Below are positions 28,901 through 42,100 of a stretch of 64,000 nucleotides of DNA, piece after piece. The notes under the pieces are model-generated. The model was not told the origin of the DNA and made no database searches. It saw nothing but the letters and a program-made list of their open reading frames with translations. Location: positions 91,468,339 to 91,532,338 of the forward strand of contig NC_031770.1 in NCBI RefSeq assembly GCF_001522545.3. Reading direction: 5' to 3'. The first letter of the stretch is position 1, and every line of letters starts with the position of its first letter. Made by a program: the position numbers and the translations under genes. The stretch is from Parus major. Taxonomy: Eukaryota > Chordata > Aves > Passeriformes > Paridae.

Positions 28901-31900
28901 TTGATGGAACAAGGGAGCCATCTGATCATGAACCTACAGCTTTTACAGGTAGCCATATAGTAGAAACATTTGTGCCTGCTGTGAAGCTCTCTGGAGTTGT
29001 AATACCGATTAGTAGGGAAGATTTGGAAAGCTGTTAGTGAGACAAACACTAGGACGGTGTTTCACTCTTCAGGCAGGCAATAGAGACACAGAAAAGGGAT
29101 GGACTGTTCCAATGAGTTGCTTCAAACTAGAGGTTCTATGGAAGACTGTGATGCTTCTGTGAAAAGTCAAGTGGGCAGCTGAGAGGAAAAGCTTCTTAGG
29201 ATGCTCCCAGGTTATTCAGTGTGGGATCTTGTTTTATAAACAAAATGATTATAGAATTCCCTTCATAAATTGAAGCAAATAGTAAGATTGAGAATGATTG
29301 CTTTCTTTTTTATTCTCATAAATACTTAATTTTTAGAAAGAATTCATAGTACAACAAGCCATGGTGAAGCAGAAGAAAACCTAAAAACAAACTGTTTACT
29401 GGTCCCACATGACTTTGAGTAATAAGGAAAAGAAGTTTAATTCACAAGTATAATCTGCAGAGAACACTGATGCTACTAAATTTCAAAGTGTAGGTTCCAG
29501 ATTATCCAAATTATTCCCTGTTAATTCCAGGGCCAGAAAAAGGCAGTATTCTCATAATTTGGATATTAGAAAGATTAGGCACTGGGGTAAAGCAAACAGA
29601 GCATTGGAGTTGACTCTTCAATCTTAATTAAGAAAATACTTGGTTTTACAACAAGATTACTCAGATTGAAAAAAATCACAACAGGGAAACTAAAGCAAAA
29701 GGAAATCGATAAATTTTGCTCTGTACTGAGATAAATTTGCTAAACTCCTTCAAGAATAATCCTGTGAATGTTCTTGAAAACATATCACTGTTTTTTACCG
29801 AACTCTGCAAAATATTTAAAGCAAGGTGTAAGTAATATACATTATTTACACACATACAATAATTTACAAATACCTTTGTAAAAGATTTGTATCATATGTA
29901 AAAATACTGAAAATATTGGTGGTTTTCTTGTTCTGTAACAAAACCTGTTACAAAAACTGTAAGAAAACAGTTCAAATATATCTATATATATTTCTTATAG
30001 TGATACAGAGCTTCAGACTGGACAGGAAAGGTGCTTCTTGTGATCACCAGATAGTGGTCAATATGCTGTTCCTCTTCACCTTCAAATATCTGTACTTAGA
30101 AAAAATCTGCAGTAAAAGGGCAGCCAAGAGCTGAACTCAGCGGAGCAGCAGCAGATCAGCTTGAGGAAGTACCAGCAGATGATGTCAGAATATTTTAGCT
30201 TTGAGTGGTAGCCAGTATTTGAGGTCTTGGAGGTTATTTCATGCAGGAAGAAAAATCGGCAAGATACTCATGTATTTTGGTAATTGGGGAAAAACATATT
30301 AGTCACCAAAGTTTGGGGTAAAATGCATTTTCTTTACACATGTTCAGATGCATCAGAAACTAAGAGCTGCATGGAAATCAGAGTAGGTTTGAATTAAGAT
30401 TTACAACCTGAAAGTTTTACTTTCATTATCCATTCAGATAAGACCAGGTATATATTCCTTTCATGGCTGAGTTTATTTTAGCTGTAGCAAAAGTTTAAGG
30501 AATATCACTGGTATTTTCCAGTAGGCTGATAAGATTGTTGTGGATTTCCAGCACTCAGCTGTCTGCCCTCCTCCCTGAATAAATAACTCATCTCCAGAAG
30601 ACTCTTGAAGCTATGATAAACAGAAAAGGTGAAGCAAGCTAATTCAGTAAGCTTAACTGAATGTTTAAGTGAAGACAGCAGTAGGCTATGCAGATTTTAG
30701 AATTAATCACTTAAAAGTAGGAAAGTGTTGTTCATTTCTGACATTATTAATGTAAACCCATTCTTCTTTTTGTGCTGTTAAATGTAAAATCATCTTTGAA
30801 ATCCGGAAAACCTTTTTAATGAAGGTGCAATGGGGAAGTTAAAGAGAAGTGTCTCAGAAAAGGTATTCAAATGGGATTTAAATTGTTATAAAATGTCCAA
30901 TTTAGAGCATTTTTTTACTTACAAGAGGGGTTGAACCGGTTCACTTGATCCACAGTGTGCAGTAGTCCCTGTTTCTTTTTCAGATGTTGAACACTTTTTA
31001 TTTTAAAGACTATGCTTGCTTAATACCTTTTAAAACCACAAAAAAACCCGCTATATAGGGCACATGTGAAAATTTGCTCAAGTATAAAAGAGGCAAAAGT
31101 TTGCTTTTTGTATATCAAACTATCCTATTTAATCTCTTGGACCCATATGTCTCCCAGATAACTACATTTGGCTGTTAAAGTTTTCAAGGCATAAAGGCTT
31201 GTTCCACCTAATGTTTACTGTTTACAACGTAGTGATCTAGCTTCAGAAAGTATTATATGATTCTGTTATGTTTTATGCAGAGAAAAAGGCATCATCTCCA
31301 GAGGAGGATTCATTATGACTTTCTTAGAAGGGGATGAATCACCCCCTTGAGTTAGCTGTTTCTCTTCATAAAACATACATTTAGATGACTGATCTTAAAT
31401 TTCATGAATCCCCTCCCTAATGTCCTTTCACTAAGATATAGAATGCCTTTTTCTTGACATGAAAAAATCCAAGGATAGAAACCCTTTTAGTACATGACAA
31501 TCAAAAAGTTCTTCATATATCAAGTCAAAACCTCTTGTTTCAATTTGTGATCTCTGTATTTCAAATAAAGTAGGTGAGTATAATTTTTTCTCATTCACAA
31601 GAAGTGTACTTCAAATATGTATAATAAATGCCCTTAAGAGAGAAAGTCACAAGGAATTTGAGTGATGATTGTAATTTTTACTCTAAAATAGTGTCACAGC
31701 ACAAAGACAAGAAGGAAAGTATAGTTCTTTTTTTCTGTCCATTGCCTAATAACTCAGTTTATTACTTTTATTACTCATCCATGTAAGCAATCTGGGTTCT
31801 GAATCCTCAAAGAACTCTTCACATGTTTTACATAACTCAGATATTAATAAATTGAGAAATTCAAAGGCGGAGGGACCACAACTCCAGACAGTATCACAAA

Positions 31901-33646
31901 TATTCTCTGCAAGAGCTTTGCTCATTTCCCATTAAATATGGAATAATTTTAACAGACTTGTTACATAGCCTGAAAAACTGAACATAAGGTGGCACTAGAT
32001 GGAGATTTTCATATCTAAGTCTAGAAACTAATCCAAATAAAACCGTATCCATGAAGTTTGCCTTTCCAAAAGGCCTTGGGTATATTGGTCTTATTGTCTG
32101 CATTGATGTCTCTGTATAATGTACAGTTCCTAACTTAGAAAAAAACACCACACTGCTATCATAACTATTTCATACTATTCAGCTACAATTGTGTTTCAGT
32201 CATCTTTCCTCACTTGAACACCTGTTTTCCGTGTTTAAATGTGAATGACTGCACTTGCACATAGCACAGAATGTACTTTCTGCAGTACTTGCTCAATTTC
32301 AGTAGTCAAGAAAAGCCACCTTCACTCTGAAGTTGCAATCTAGAAATAAATACAATGGAATCATGACTTTCATGCAATATTTAAAGACAAATTGCTTTCT
32401 ACCACTTCACTTCTTAGAGATATTTGCATACATATCAGTGTATATTGTAGTAATTATAAAATTTATTCCATGTAATGACAAAAAGTATAACTTACATCCT
32501 TTTGTATTAATTTATGTACTGTGAGGTACTAATTACTGCCATATAAGACATCTTTGAGTTGAATTCTTGTTTCTGTTTGTATCTTGGATAAATAAGTGCA
32601 TTTTGAGGTTATTAACCCCTGCAAGGTCGAGGAAAAAAGTATTTCATATGAATCAGGGAAGGATTACAGGTTTTTGTAATTTTTGCTAACTGACATGCAT
32701 CTTGATGTCATTAACATTCTGATCAACTATTTTGCAATTGCTATTTTTGACGCAATAATTTTGAATTGCTCATGCTTGTTCCACAATTATTTTCTACATC
32801 TTATTTTAATTTCCCTTGCTCAGTTTGTTCCCACGGAACTAATTAATATCCTGTCTTATATTTCTATCCTTTTGTCTTAGCATTTCAATTAAAATTCTAC
32901 CCTGTGTCTTCTTTAATGTATAGCCACACTGCTGTCATCTTATGTCTCTTCCTGCTTGGCTCCTGATCCCAACTTTGGTGCCCAAACTACTTAGTAGGGA
33001 TAGGCTGGGAGTTTATCAGTCATTCAGCTGACTAAACAGAGAAAAAAAGATATTAAACCTGTGGTGCATCTGTTCTTTCTCACAAAACTTTGCCCCTGTG
33101 AGAGCTCTTACTCTCTTTCTTCTTTCTAATTCAGTTGAAATTGCCCTGTAGGTTCAAAAGGGTTTAAGTGAGCCAAATAATGTAACACACTGTTAATCTC
33201 ATTGGGAAACAAAACTAAAAGCATGTCTCCTGATGAAAAGTGAATCAAATGAAAGCAGGTGTGAATATCACATTGAAAGCTTGTAGTCCTCGAATATGTG
33301 TAGATAATGTATGTTTTATGTAAGAAATAATTTTTTTAATGTTTAAGATTTTCTTATATGGAATGGTAAACACAGAAAATCCATATTTGTAATTAGGACA
33401 GGCTGTTCTTTTCTTTTACCATAAAGAAACTTGAAATCAAAATATTGCCAATCTTGACAATATAAAATATATTTCATATCTTAAAAAAGGGTATCTTCTG
33501 AAACATGATAAATGGTTATATTTTTGTAAAAATAAATAAAATCAAAAATTTATTTGGATTATCACAGAAGATGCAGTTATTTCAATCTGCTGTAGGTTTC
33601 CTATAAAGCTTTGTATTGCTTGATATTGCAGTTATATGTCCTTCTA

Positions 33647-33690
33647 ATGAGGTTTAATAATGAATTATCTTTGTTTATTTTTCTTCTTAG
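33647..33690 (+). other. Splice acceptor region of the second CSMD1 exon
   Basis: A TTCTAAT branch-like motif with its A at 33647 precedes a T-rich tract and TTCTTCTTAG ending at 33690. The 44-nt spacing is typical for a vertebrate branch site. The acceptor assignment is secured by the continuous reading frame with the exon ending at 21480; the branch point itself is inferred. Confidence 0.8.
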
Positions 33691-33768
33691 TAAAAAAAGC
33701 AATTGAACTGAAATCAAGAGGAGTCAAGATGTTGCCCAGCAAAGACAGCAACCACAAAAATTCTGTCT
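33691..33768 (+). CDS. CSMD1: CSMD1 internal exon, linker after CUB domain 2
   Basis: This 78-nt exon is flanked by TTCTTCTTAG (acceptor, AG at 33689-33690) and GTAAGT (donor at 33769-33774). The G left at the end of the upstream exon plus TA at the start here makes a Val codon. The peptide then reads VKKAIELKSRGVKMLPSKDS followed by NHKNSV, and the last base T begins the next codon (Leu expected). This Lys/Ser-rich stretch has no cysteine and no CUB or Sushi signature. In CSMD1 it is the linker between CUB domain 2 and the next Sushi domain, and the wording matches CSMD1 (Lys-Lys-Ala-Ile-Glu-Leu) rather than CSMD2/3 as I remember them. The exon is symmetric (phase 1 at both ends, 26 codons), so skipping it would keep the frame and only shorten the linker. 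The next exon, which should carry the Sushi domain, was not found before the window ends. Confidence 0.93.
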
Positions 33769-35960
33769 GTAAGTGGTTTATACCCTTATTTGTACTGACT
33801 GCATGTATCTTCTGGAAACCCTGTAAATATACAAGTCAAAGAGAGAGATGTTGGGATGCTGTGGTCATAAAATAGTTATTATCCTTTCAATTGCCACTGA
33901 ATCAGAATTCCACTGATAATACTCTCCTGAGGGTAAAAAGCAATATATGGTGGTGTAAAATCTGAAAAATATGGTATGTAGAAACCCCCCTGCATTTTAT
34001 ATATCACAGTATTTTTGTATATTGGATTATTTAGAGTTCAGAGACACATGGCAAGTTAGGAAATCCAGGCAGAACGGTGCCATATCATCTTCATCATTTC
34101 AGTGCAGGGGACAGTGAAGGTATCTGAGAATTTTTTGTTGCCAAATTTATACTTTGTGATCTTTTTTTTCCCCCTCACTCAGTATCACAGCTAAATTCTT
34201 CTCTCATCTTGCCATACTATGTCTGGTGACTGCCTCTTTCCAGTCTTGTACAGCAGGGGTTAAGAACTGGTGTAATTCCCAGCTTCTCAAGAAGATGGAG
34301 ATCACAACATCAGCTTCCTCTCATTGCATGCATAGTGCACTCTGGAATGGCATCTGTTTGGTCCCTTTACACCTTTTTCCCTTTGTAAATTGTAAAGCTA
34401 AAATCAAAATGCTGTCTATGGGACTATGAGGTAGTTAGTTTTCGAGCATCACTTTCTCTGAACTGGCATTCTGACTAATATCCTGAGAGCTCTTTCTCCA
34501 TTAATTAGGACAGTCTTGAATCAAGAAGAAGCACTTAACCCAAAAAACCCCACAAAAATAAAACCACAAAAAAAGCCAGAGGTTAGGCCAGCATTCACAC
34601 TGAACTCATTAAAAGTGTTAATGTAATGGCTAAGATGTATCCAGATAAATTACTTCCTCATGTAATACCAGTGAAATCAGTGAAGTGAAACCTGTGCTGT
34701 GTTTGCCTCGTGTGCTATTCTGCAAGTGCAGAGAATGAGTATCTTGAAAGCTGATGTCTAGGGGATATGTTTTTTTTCTCTGTGTTTCTGTTGTGCATTG
34801 TTTAATGCAAAGTGAGTTTTTGGTATGCTCACTGGAACAAAACAGGCATGACAATTTTCTGCTTTAAATATTTCACATTGATGGTGTGGCACTCAAAAGA
34901 AACTTTTTGCGCAAGGTGTAGCAGAAAAAGTTGATCCGTCTTTTTGGTGTCTGTATCTGAATGGGTGATTATTTCATTATTTATAAGTTACTTCTGGGAG
35001 ATGTGTGATCTCTGGTTAAGGACTCAGAGCAGATTCTGTCAAACACCACATGTAATTACAGAAAGTGGAAGGAAGGCTATAGAAGAAATTATTTTAAGGC
35101 AGTCTGCTGTTTACTTCAAATGAAAATTACCTTTTTTTTCTTTGTGTTTTGACTTGTAAAACTTTATCATCACATCTGAATTTTTAACATAATTCTAAAA
35201 AGTGAACTATTATTACTTTCACATATATAAAGCTTTTAAAAGTTGTAAGATTAAAATACAAAAAATTGGATTCAAATGTATTTTGATGCTCTTTTTGATG
35301 TAAGCTTTAAGTATTAAACTATTTATCTTGCCCATACTTATGCAGACAGAAAAGATAACTGGGGATTTGGCTCCAGAGAAATTATAAGAATGGATATTAT
35401 AATTCAGTGCCAATTAGCAAATTTTTTAGAAAAATATATATGATATACTAACACTTCTCATCATTTTTGCATGCTAGATCTTTTTAATATACTCTCTCTA
35501 TAAAGCAGAAAGCTTAGTTTTGGATTTTTGGCTTATGGGGGGTAACTGGAATGCAAATATCATCACAACAAGTGCTGTGAGAGCATACCCTATGTATCCA
35601 AGGACCTGTAGCTTTCCCACAGCTCTTCCTCCCAAGCAGAACCTGCAAGCAGCTGCAAAAAGCATTTCACAGTGGCACCAGTCTGTTATGATTTATGTAG
35701 AAAATGTTACCAGTGTTACCAATGATAATAACATTACTGGTAATTCCTCGTGGAATGCAGAATGGTATTTCAGTATTTCAGTCCTACAGGACTGTACACA
35801 GTCATAGCTGATGGTCCTCCTCCTGGACCTGCCTGGATTCCTGGATGCTTTCTTTCAGATCCACCATCCTTTATAAGGAGTCAGATTTTCAGAGGAAGGT
35901 GTCCCTATATTGGAAAGAAAATCCATTATTTATTATCCCCAGGGAAATGAGAAGGATTTC

Positions 35961-36175
35961 CTGTTTTTTTGTTTTGATTTATGCTTTTGGTGTTTTGTTG
36001 GTTTTTGTTTTTTTTATAGGGTTTTTGGTTGGTTTTGGGAAATTTTATTGTTTGTTTTTATAGGGTTCAGGGTTTTGTTTGTTTGTTTAGTTGGTTCGTA
36101 GGTTTTGTGGGTTTTTTTGTTTTTGATTTTTTTTGGCTTGGTTTATTTGGTTTTGTCTTGGTCATTTTTTTTCTT
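35961..36175. repeat. T/G-rich low-complexity tract
   Basis: About 215 nt are nearly devoid of C and rich in TTTG and TTGG words on the + strand. It may be a decayed simple repeat or an expanded tail of an old retroelement. Confidence 0.8.
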
Positions 36176-39100
36176 CTTTGGTACACCTGAAGAAAACAGA
36201 ACAAGTTCATTTTTTTCCAGACTGTTTTGCTAGGCATTACCCTTTAGCAGTAAGCCAGATGCAGTTGAATTGTCATTAATTTATGCAAGGAAATGGGAAA
36301 AGTAAAATTGAAAGTAAAATTGAAGTAAAATTTGGTCATGGTCCCTGGATCCATAACTTGCACTTGGCAAAGGTGAAACTTTTGACTAAAGACTGAACTA
36401 GGAAAAAGCACATGGGACAGGCAGTTTTCATGGCTCTAAGTGCTTGTGCTGCCACAAATCCAGTCAACACATTTACCCTTGGTCATCTGAAGTTGATCTC
36501 ATAGAGGATCAAAGGCAGAGATGTATTTTATGAAACTGCTTAGGGAAAGCAAATCCCTAAGAATACCAACAGATACATCTGTTGGTGCCCATCTGATTAG
36601 TTGCAAGTTTAGCCTACTCCCTTTTGTTATCATTCTGATATATATATATGCTATATTCCCAAAGATCCATCTTACTGTCATCACTCATTCCAGCATGAAA
36701 ACCTGTGGACTCAGTGTCCCTAATAGCTTTGGCCTTTTCTAAAACTGCTATGACTATAGTTTGCATGGTGACTGAATAAATAAAAAATAAAGTTTTGATT
36801 GCTGTCTCTTCTATGAGTGTTTTCATGGCAATATTTCTGTCCAGAAAATCTGTCAGAAGGTGATTATTGTATCTAAACATCTTGAGCATTACCTCTACAA
36901 CAGAGAGATTTTACAGGAGAATCCTGTACATCCAAGAGAAGGAGAACCCTAATGAAGAGAGCTGCAAGGACAGACTATGATTGGGCAGCCATAGTCCTTA
37001 TAAAGGTCTCATTTTCTAGTCAAATAGAAGATCCTTGTATTTTATCTCTTAAAGTCTAAATACCAGGCAGTTACTGCTGGTCATTATTGCAAAGGATAAC
37101 AAGTGAGTACAGGTCTTGAGTTCACAGAATAGTGGGAAGGCAGGGCCATAATTGCAGACCTGCTACCTGGCAAATCTTTGTGCTCTCTACAGCCCAGAAA
37201 CAGAGAAGGGTTAGGAGAGCAGACTGCCTCAGAAGCCCTTAATGCCAGCACCCTCCTGCTGCAGTCACAGGGCAGCCTCACACTTCCACACCTCCTCACC
37301 AGCAGGAGGACAGAGCACAAGAATGCATCAAGCTCACAGTAAATGCCAAGGAAATTCAGTGAGGTGAGGCACATCATATCAATTGAAAAATGGAAATGAT
37401 TATACGGTTTATGGTGTGTGTGCAAATCTGCCAGTGCAGTAATGGTAAGAAAGGAAGGCAGCAGTGAGAAATGAAGTGCCTCAGAGAGCTGATTTCCTGA
37501 GTTTGCTCATGTCAAAATGCAGCGTGGTGAGTGGCTTCCTGCCTGAACAGCAAACTACAGGGAATGTCCACAGTCTGAAACAGTCACAAAGATTAACTGA
37601 CGAGGTCATAGGGATTATTTTTAAAATATGGCATTCATATTGAACCATGTTAACATTTCATAGTTATTACTGAATACTGAGTAACCTAACCTCACTGTGC
37701 AAAATGGTGTGTGTGAGCTACCGTTTAACAAAGTGCAAATTCTCTAAGTGCTCACTAAGTAAAAAACTCTTGTACTTCACAAAAGAAATTTCAGGCTTCT
37801 GTAGAATTATTTGAAAATGTATTTTAGAATATTAGGAAAACCCATGTTGAATACTTTGAAGATAATGCTTTTAGTGTATGATTAATACACCCTCTGGAAC
37901 TTGAGTTGCAGAGTTTACCTAAACAGTTCTTCACCCTGAAGATGATAAAAAGAGCTACTTTACAACAATTATTTTTGTGATGTAGAGCCAAAGAACAAAT
38001 GAGTTTACAGACTAAATATTGATTGGTTGCAGCACATTAAGTTGAATTAATGGCACATGCTGTTGAAACTATAGTGATTAATACCAAAATGGGATTACAT
38101 TGCTAATTCTGTGCAGGAAAGAATGACAGCAGTCATTATTTATTTTGTTGTTGAGTAACTGAGAAAAATGGCTTAGGATATTGTAACATAAAGTTAAAAA
38201 TTTTAGGATGAAAATTTGTTGCTTACCAGTACATTCCTCACATTTAAAATAAACTGACAGTGTCATCTTCTTGATGCTTGACTACTGGTAAATGTACTTT
38301 GACAGAAGCAAAAGGAAGACTAGTCAAATTTTGTTCTTCATTTAATGAAAGAGTATTTTCCTAAGAAGGACAATATTGGACTAAATAGTTGTATTTAATA
38401 GCACAATTTTCTGATTGTTTTGTACTTATACCTTAGAAAAAACAAATTTATTTAAGCACTTTTATACTTTGATCAATAGGTCAATAGATCAATACTTAGA
38501 AATCAATTGTAAACCAATGTGTAATCAGCAAACAGATATGACAACTGCTGAAGGTCATCTCAAATTGCAGATATAAAAGGAAAAATTATTACTACTTATT
38601 ACATTTTTGTAATGAAATTTATATCTTCTCATTATATAAATACCAATTTCTGGTTATTATATTTAAAATTAAGTTATCTTATGCATTTTTCTTCCAAAAA
38701 ATCTTGCTATTTAATACATTTTTATCATATTTTTCCAAAATTATTTTAGGATCACTGAAAACCTATGTAAAAGTTACATATTATTATTTTAAAAATGCAA
38801 ATGTAATGGAAAAATTTCCACTAAAAATTCTGTTTGTTTTTTTTTTTGCTTGTATTGCATTGAGTCTTCACCTATAAAAAAACATTTCTTTTTGCATTTG
38901 AATTTTATTTGCTATTTCTTGCCTGCCATGTCAGAATCAAATCATGACTGAAAAATACTGTTAAATATTTATTGTTCTGATAGATACCAGCTTCAAATTT
39001 AAAAAATTCCAACTACACACCATCAAATCTATCTCACTCATTAAAATTATGCTCTAATCTGCATTAGTTGCATAGATCAAATATAGCATCTCATGTTTTC

Positions 39101-42100
39101 ATTAATTTAAGAAACTTTGTATCAGTGATGGGATCGATCACCAATAAACAGTACAAAGCAAGCTACCCACATAATTTCAGGCAGTTATTATCAAAAGATC
39201 CTAGGTTTGGATATTGTGTGCCTAAGTCCTCTTAATAATCAGTCTGGTTTTTGCTGTGAATACTTTAAATATTAGGTGAAGATGCATTTAAAAATAGTGC
39301 TAGAAACAAAATACAAACACTAAGATAAAGTAGAGAGACACGATAACTTTTTTTTTTAAAATAAATCTGCTGGAAAGTAGATTTGTTCTCCAGAATTCCA
39401 AAGGCCTGTGCCCTTTCAAGAAGCATGAATTTAAAGGCACTGGAGAAATAAATGTAGCATAAATCTCTCTTTTTAATTGGTCTCACTGCCAGCTAAAACA
39501 AGTAAAGCAGATGGGAAAATGTTGTAATCTTTTGGGCTTTTATTCTAGGGCACTCAGTAGCGTTTGCAAGTGTTTTGAACAAGACTGTGAGGTGTTGTTT
39601 GCCCTGTTCTGACACTCAGCTAATCAGTTTGCCGTAGGTTCCAAATAAAAAAGCAGAGACAAGAGAAAAATGCCAGTATACCGAGAGAAGTACTTTATAA
39701 ATTTTTGAAGGAAAAATCAGTAGCATTGCATTTTATAGTGTTATCTGCTTTGTGTCATTTAAAAAGAGAAATTTCTAATTGTGGAAATTAGGATTTCCAT
39801 TTACAAATCTACTGTTTTTCCAAGGCTGCTGTTTCCCAGGCTCTTCATGAAGCGTTGCAACACAAGGGTGAAAACCAACAGGCTTCATCTCTAGCTCTTT
39901 TCAGACCTTTAGTTAGCAGCTCTTCAGCATTTTCTGTGTTTAGTGACAGATATATCCCTTCTTTCATGGGGAAAATGGAGGCCTTTGAAATACATATGTT
40001 TGAGACTGGGATTCTTCAGAGGAAGACTGTTGTGTTCTAAGCTCAATATGAAGGTGCCGCTTTCTCACTAGTTTCTATTGGAATTCTCTGAATATTTCAG
40101 TGTTGTCAGAGGTTACTCTGTTTTTATGTGTTGTGTTATATTATTTTACAGGCACTGAAATGATTCTCATTTTTAAGAGCCCACACAGTATCATGAGCTT
40201 TCCAACATTTTCAATCAAGAAAGCTGTTTTTCATTTGTTCAAATCTCACAGCTTGAAAAGGAGAGAACTTTTCAAAATTTGCATTTATATTGTGCATGTC
40301 TTCAAATGAGAGGAGGGATTGTTTATAACTTATTAATGTAGTACTTACAAGGTTAGGAAATGCAAGGCTTAAGTGTCTAAGATTTTGTGGGCCTAGCCTA
40401 TCTGCCAATATGCAATTTAATTTCAAAAAGACCTTTTACAGAAATACTTAAGCATATGTTAATTGTTCAGTTAAAGATAAAGAAAAGAGGGAAGTAATAT
40501 TTAAAACACTGGCACTTTTATACAACAGGTTAATGGATATATCCTGGAATATTTAATATTAAAATATTCTTGTTATGTATGTCTATGTACACCTACCTGC
40601 ATACATACATGTAACTGTAAATAAAGCATAATACTTTATATTCCATTACACTATTTACCATATGTCTAGTAAAAGATTAATGACTCTATTTCCCCTTGTT
40701 ACTGGGTATTATGGTATGAAATTGGGTAATAGGAAAAAATAACTGCTGCATTAACCTCTAACAGTTTTATAAAGCATTAATAAAATAGGAAGGCTAATTA
40801 CCCTGATATATTTTGTCCTATCATGGACTGCAATAATACAGAGTTGCTCAAGAGTTACAGAGTGGGATTTTGAGAGAAGATTAGTATCCCTGTGCAAGGA
40901 AATTTTTCTACAATGCTATTTCACTATATTGTATAAATTGCTTCATAAATCAGGTTACTAAATTATACTTGGTGTTTCTAAATAAGCCCTCATCACAGCA
41001 GGAGTTTAAATATCTTTTAAAATACTATGCAAAAATCTTGCTGTGAAAAGAACAACTGCCTAAATATATTTGTGAAGAAAAGCATCCCTTATAGCTACAA
41101 GCAAAACAAGGTGCTTCATCAATTATTTAATACATAATTTGCATATATAATTTGTAAAATAACCAGAAGAAAGCTTCTATTAAAATATGTAAAACAAGGT
41201 GTAATCTGATTGAATTATGGATGGTTAAAATGAATTGTTATCTAGCTAGGAAGCTGAAACTGCCATTAACTAATTTTCATATACAATTATAGAATGTTAC
41301 CGATTATTCAAAATGAATGTTCATACTGTAGGCTAAATTGACATTCAATTTTGTTATTTTCAAAGTCAAAGGCTTAAGAATAAGCAACTTGCTTTCAGCA
41401 ATTACAATTCTGTATAAATTAAATATTCATGCAAAATTTAAATATATACTTTAATATTTTTATATAATTTCCTTGGCTTAAGTTCTAGGTACAGCTCTGT
41501 TAAAAACATAGTTGTGGGCAGTAAATTGGTTGGCAAAATGAAGTCTGTGTAGATTCAAATAATGTATTTAAATTATGAAGGCATTCAGAAGTTCTGGGTG
41601 GGTCAATTCAGATTTCTAAAACATAAAAAATATGAAAACAGCTTTAATTAAAGAAAGAAGTATTACACTGGTCTATGCAGTGAAGGTATGCTGCAGAATA
41701 TAGACAGCCTTGCTGTTAAGTCCTTTGGAAGAGTCAGAGACTTCCCACCTCCTGCAAGGGAGGAGGTTGCACTTTCCGCAGGGGCTCACATTGCACTGGT
41801 GTATGTGTTGAGATCCTGATTTTATAAATCCTCATTGTGGAGAGTATCTTTAGAATTTGATAGGAGGTCCTGGACTATTTTTCCAGAATTTGTTCTCTAC
41901 GTTACTAAACACTTTGGAAAATAATTTCACTTTATTGGTGCAGTATCTATAGAGATAGATATATATCTATTGTTAGCCTCTCACACTGGAACGTGTCTAT
42001 TCCTGCAGCTCTTCTAAGCAGAACTGTGAAGTACCAGTGTCATATATGTTTGGAACAGGGAAGTTTTGTTGGGTGACAGCTAATTTATGACCTTCAGAAG

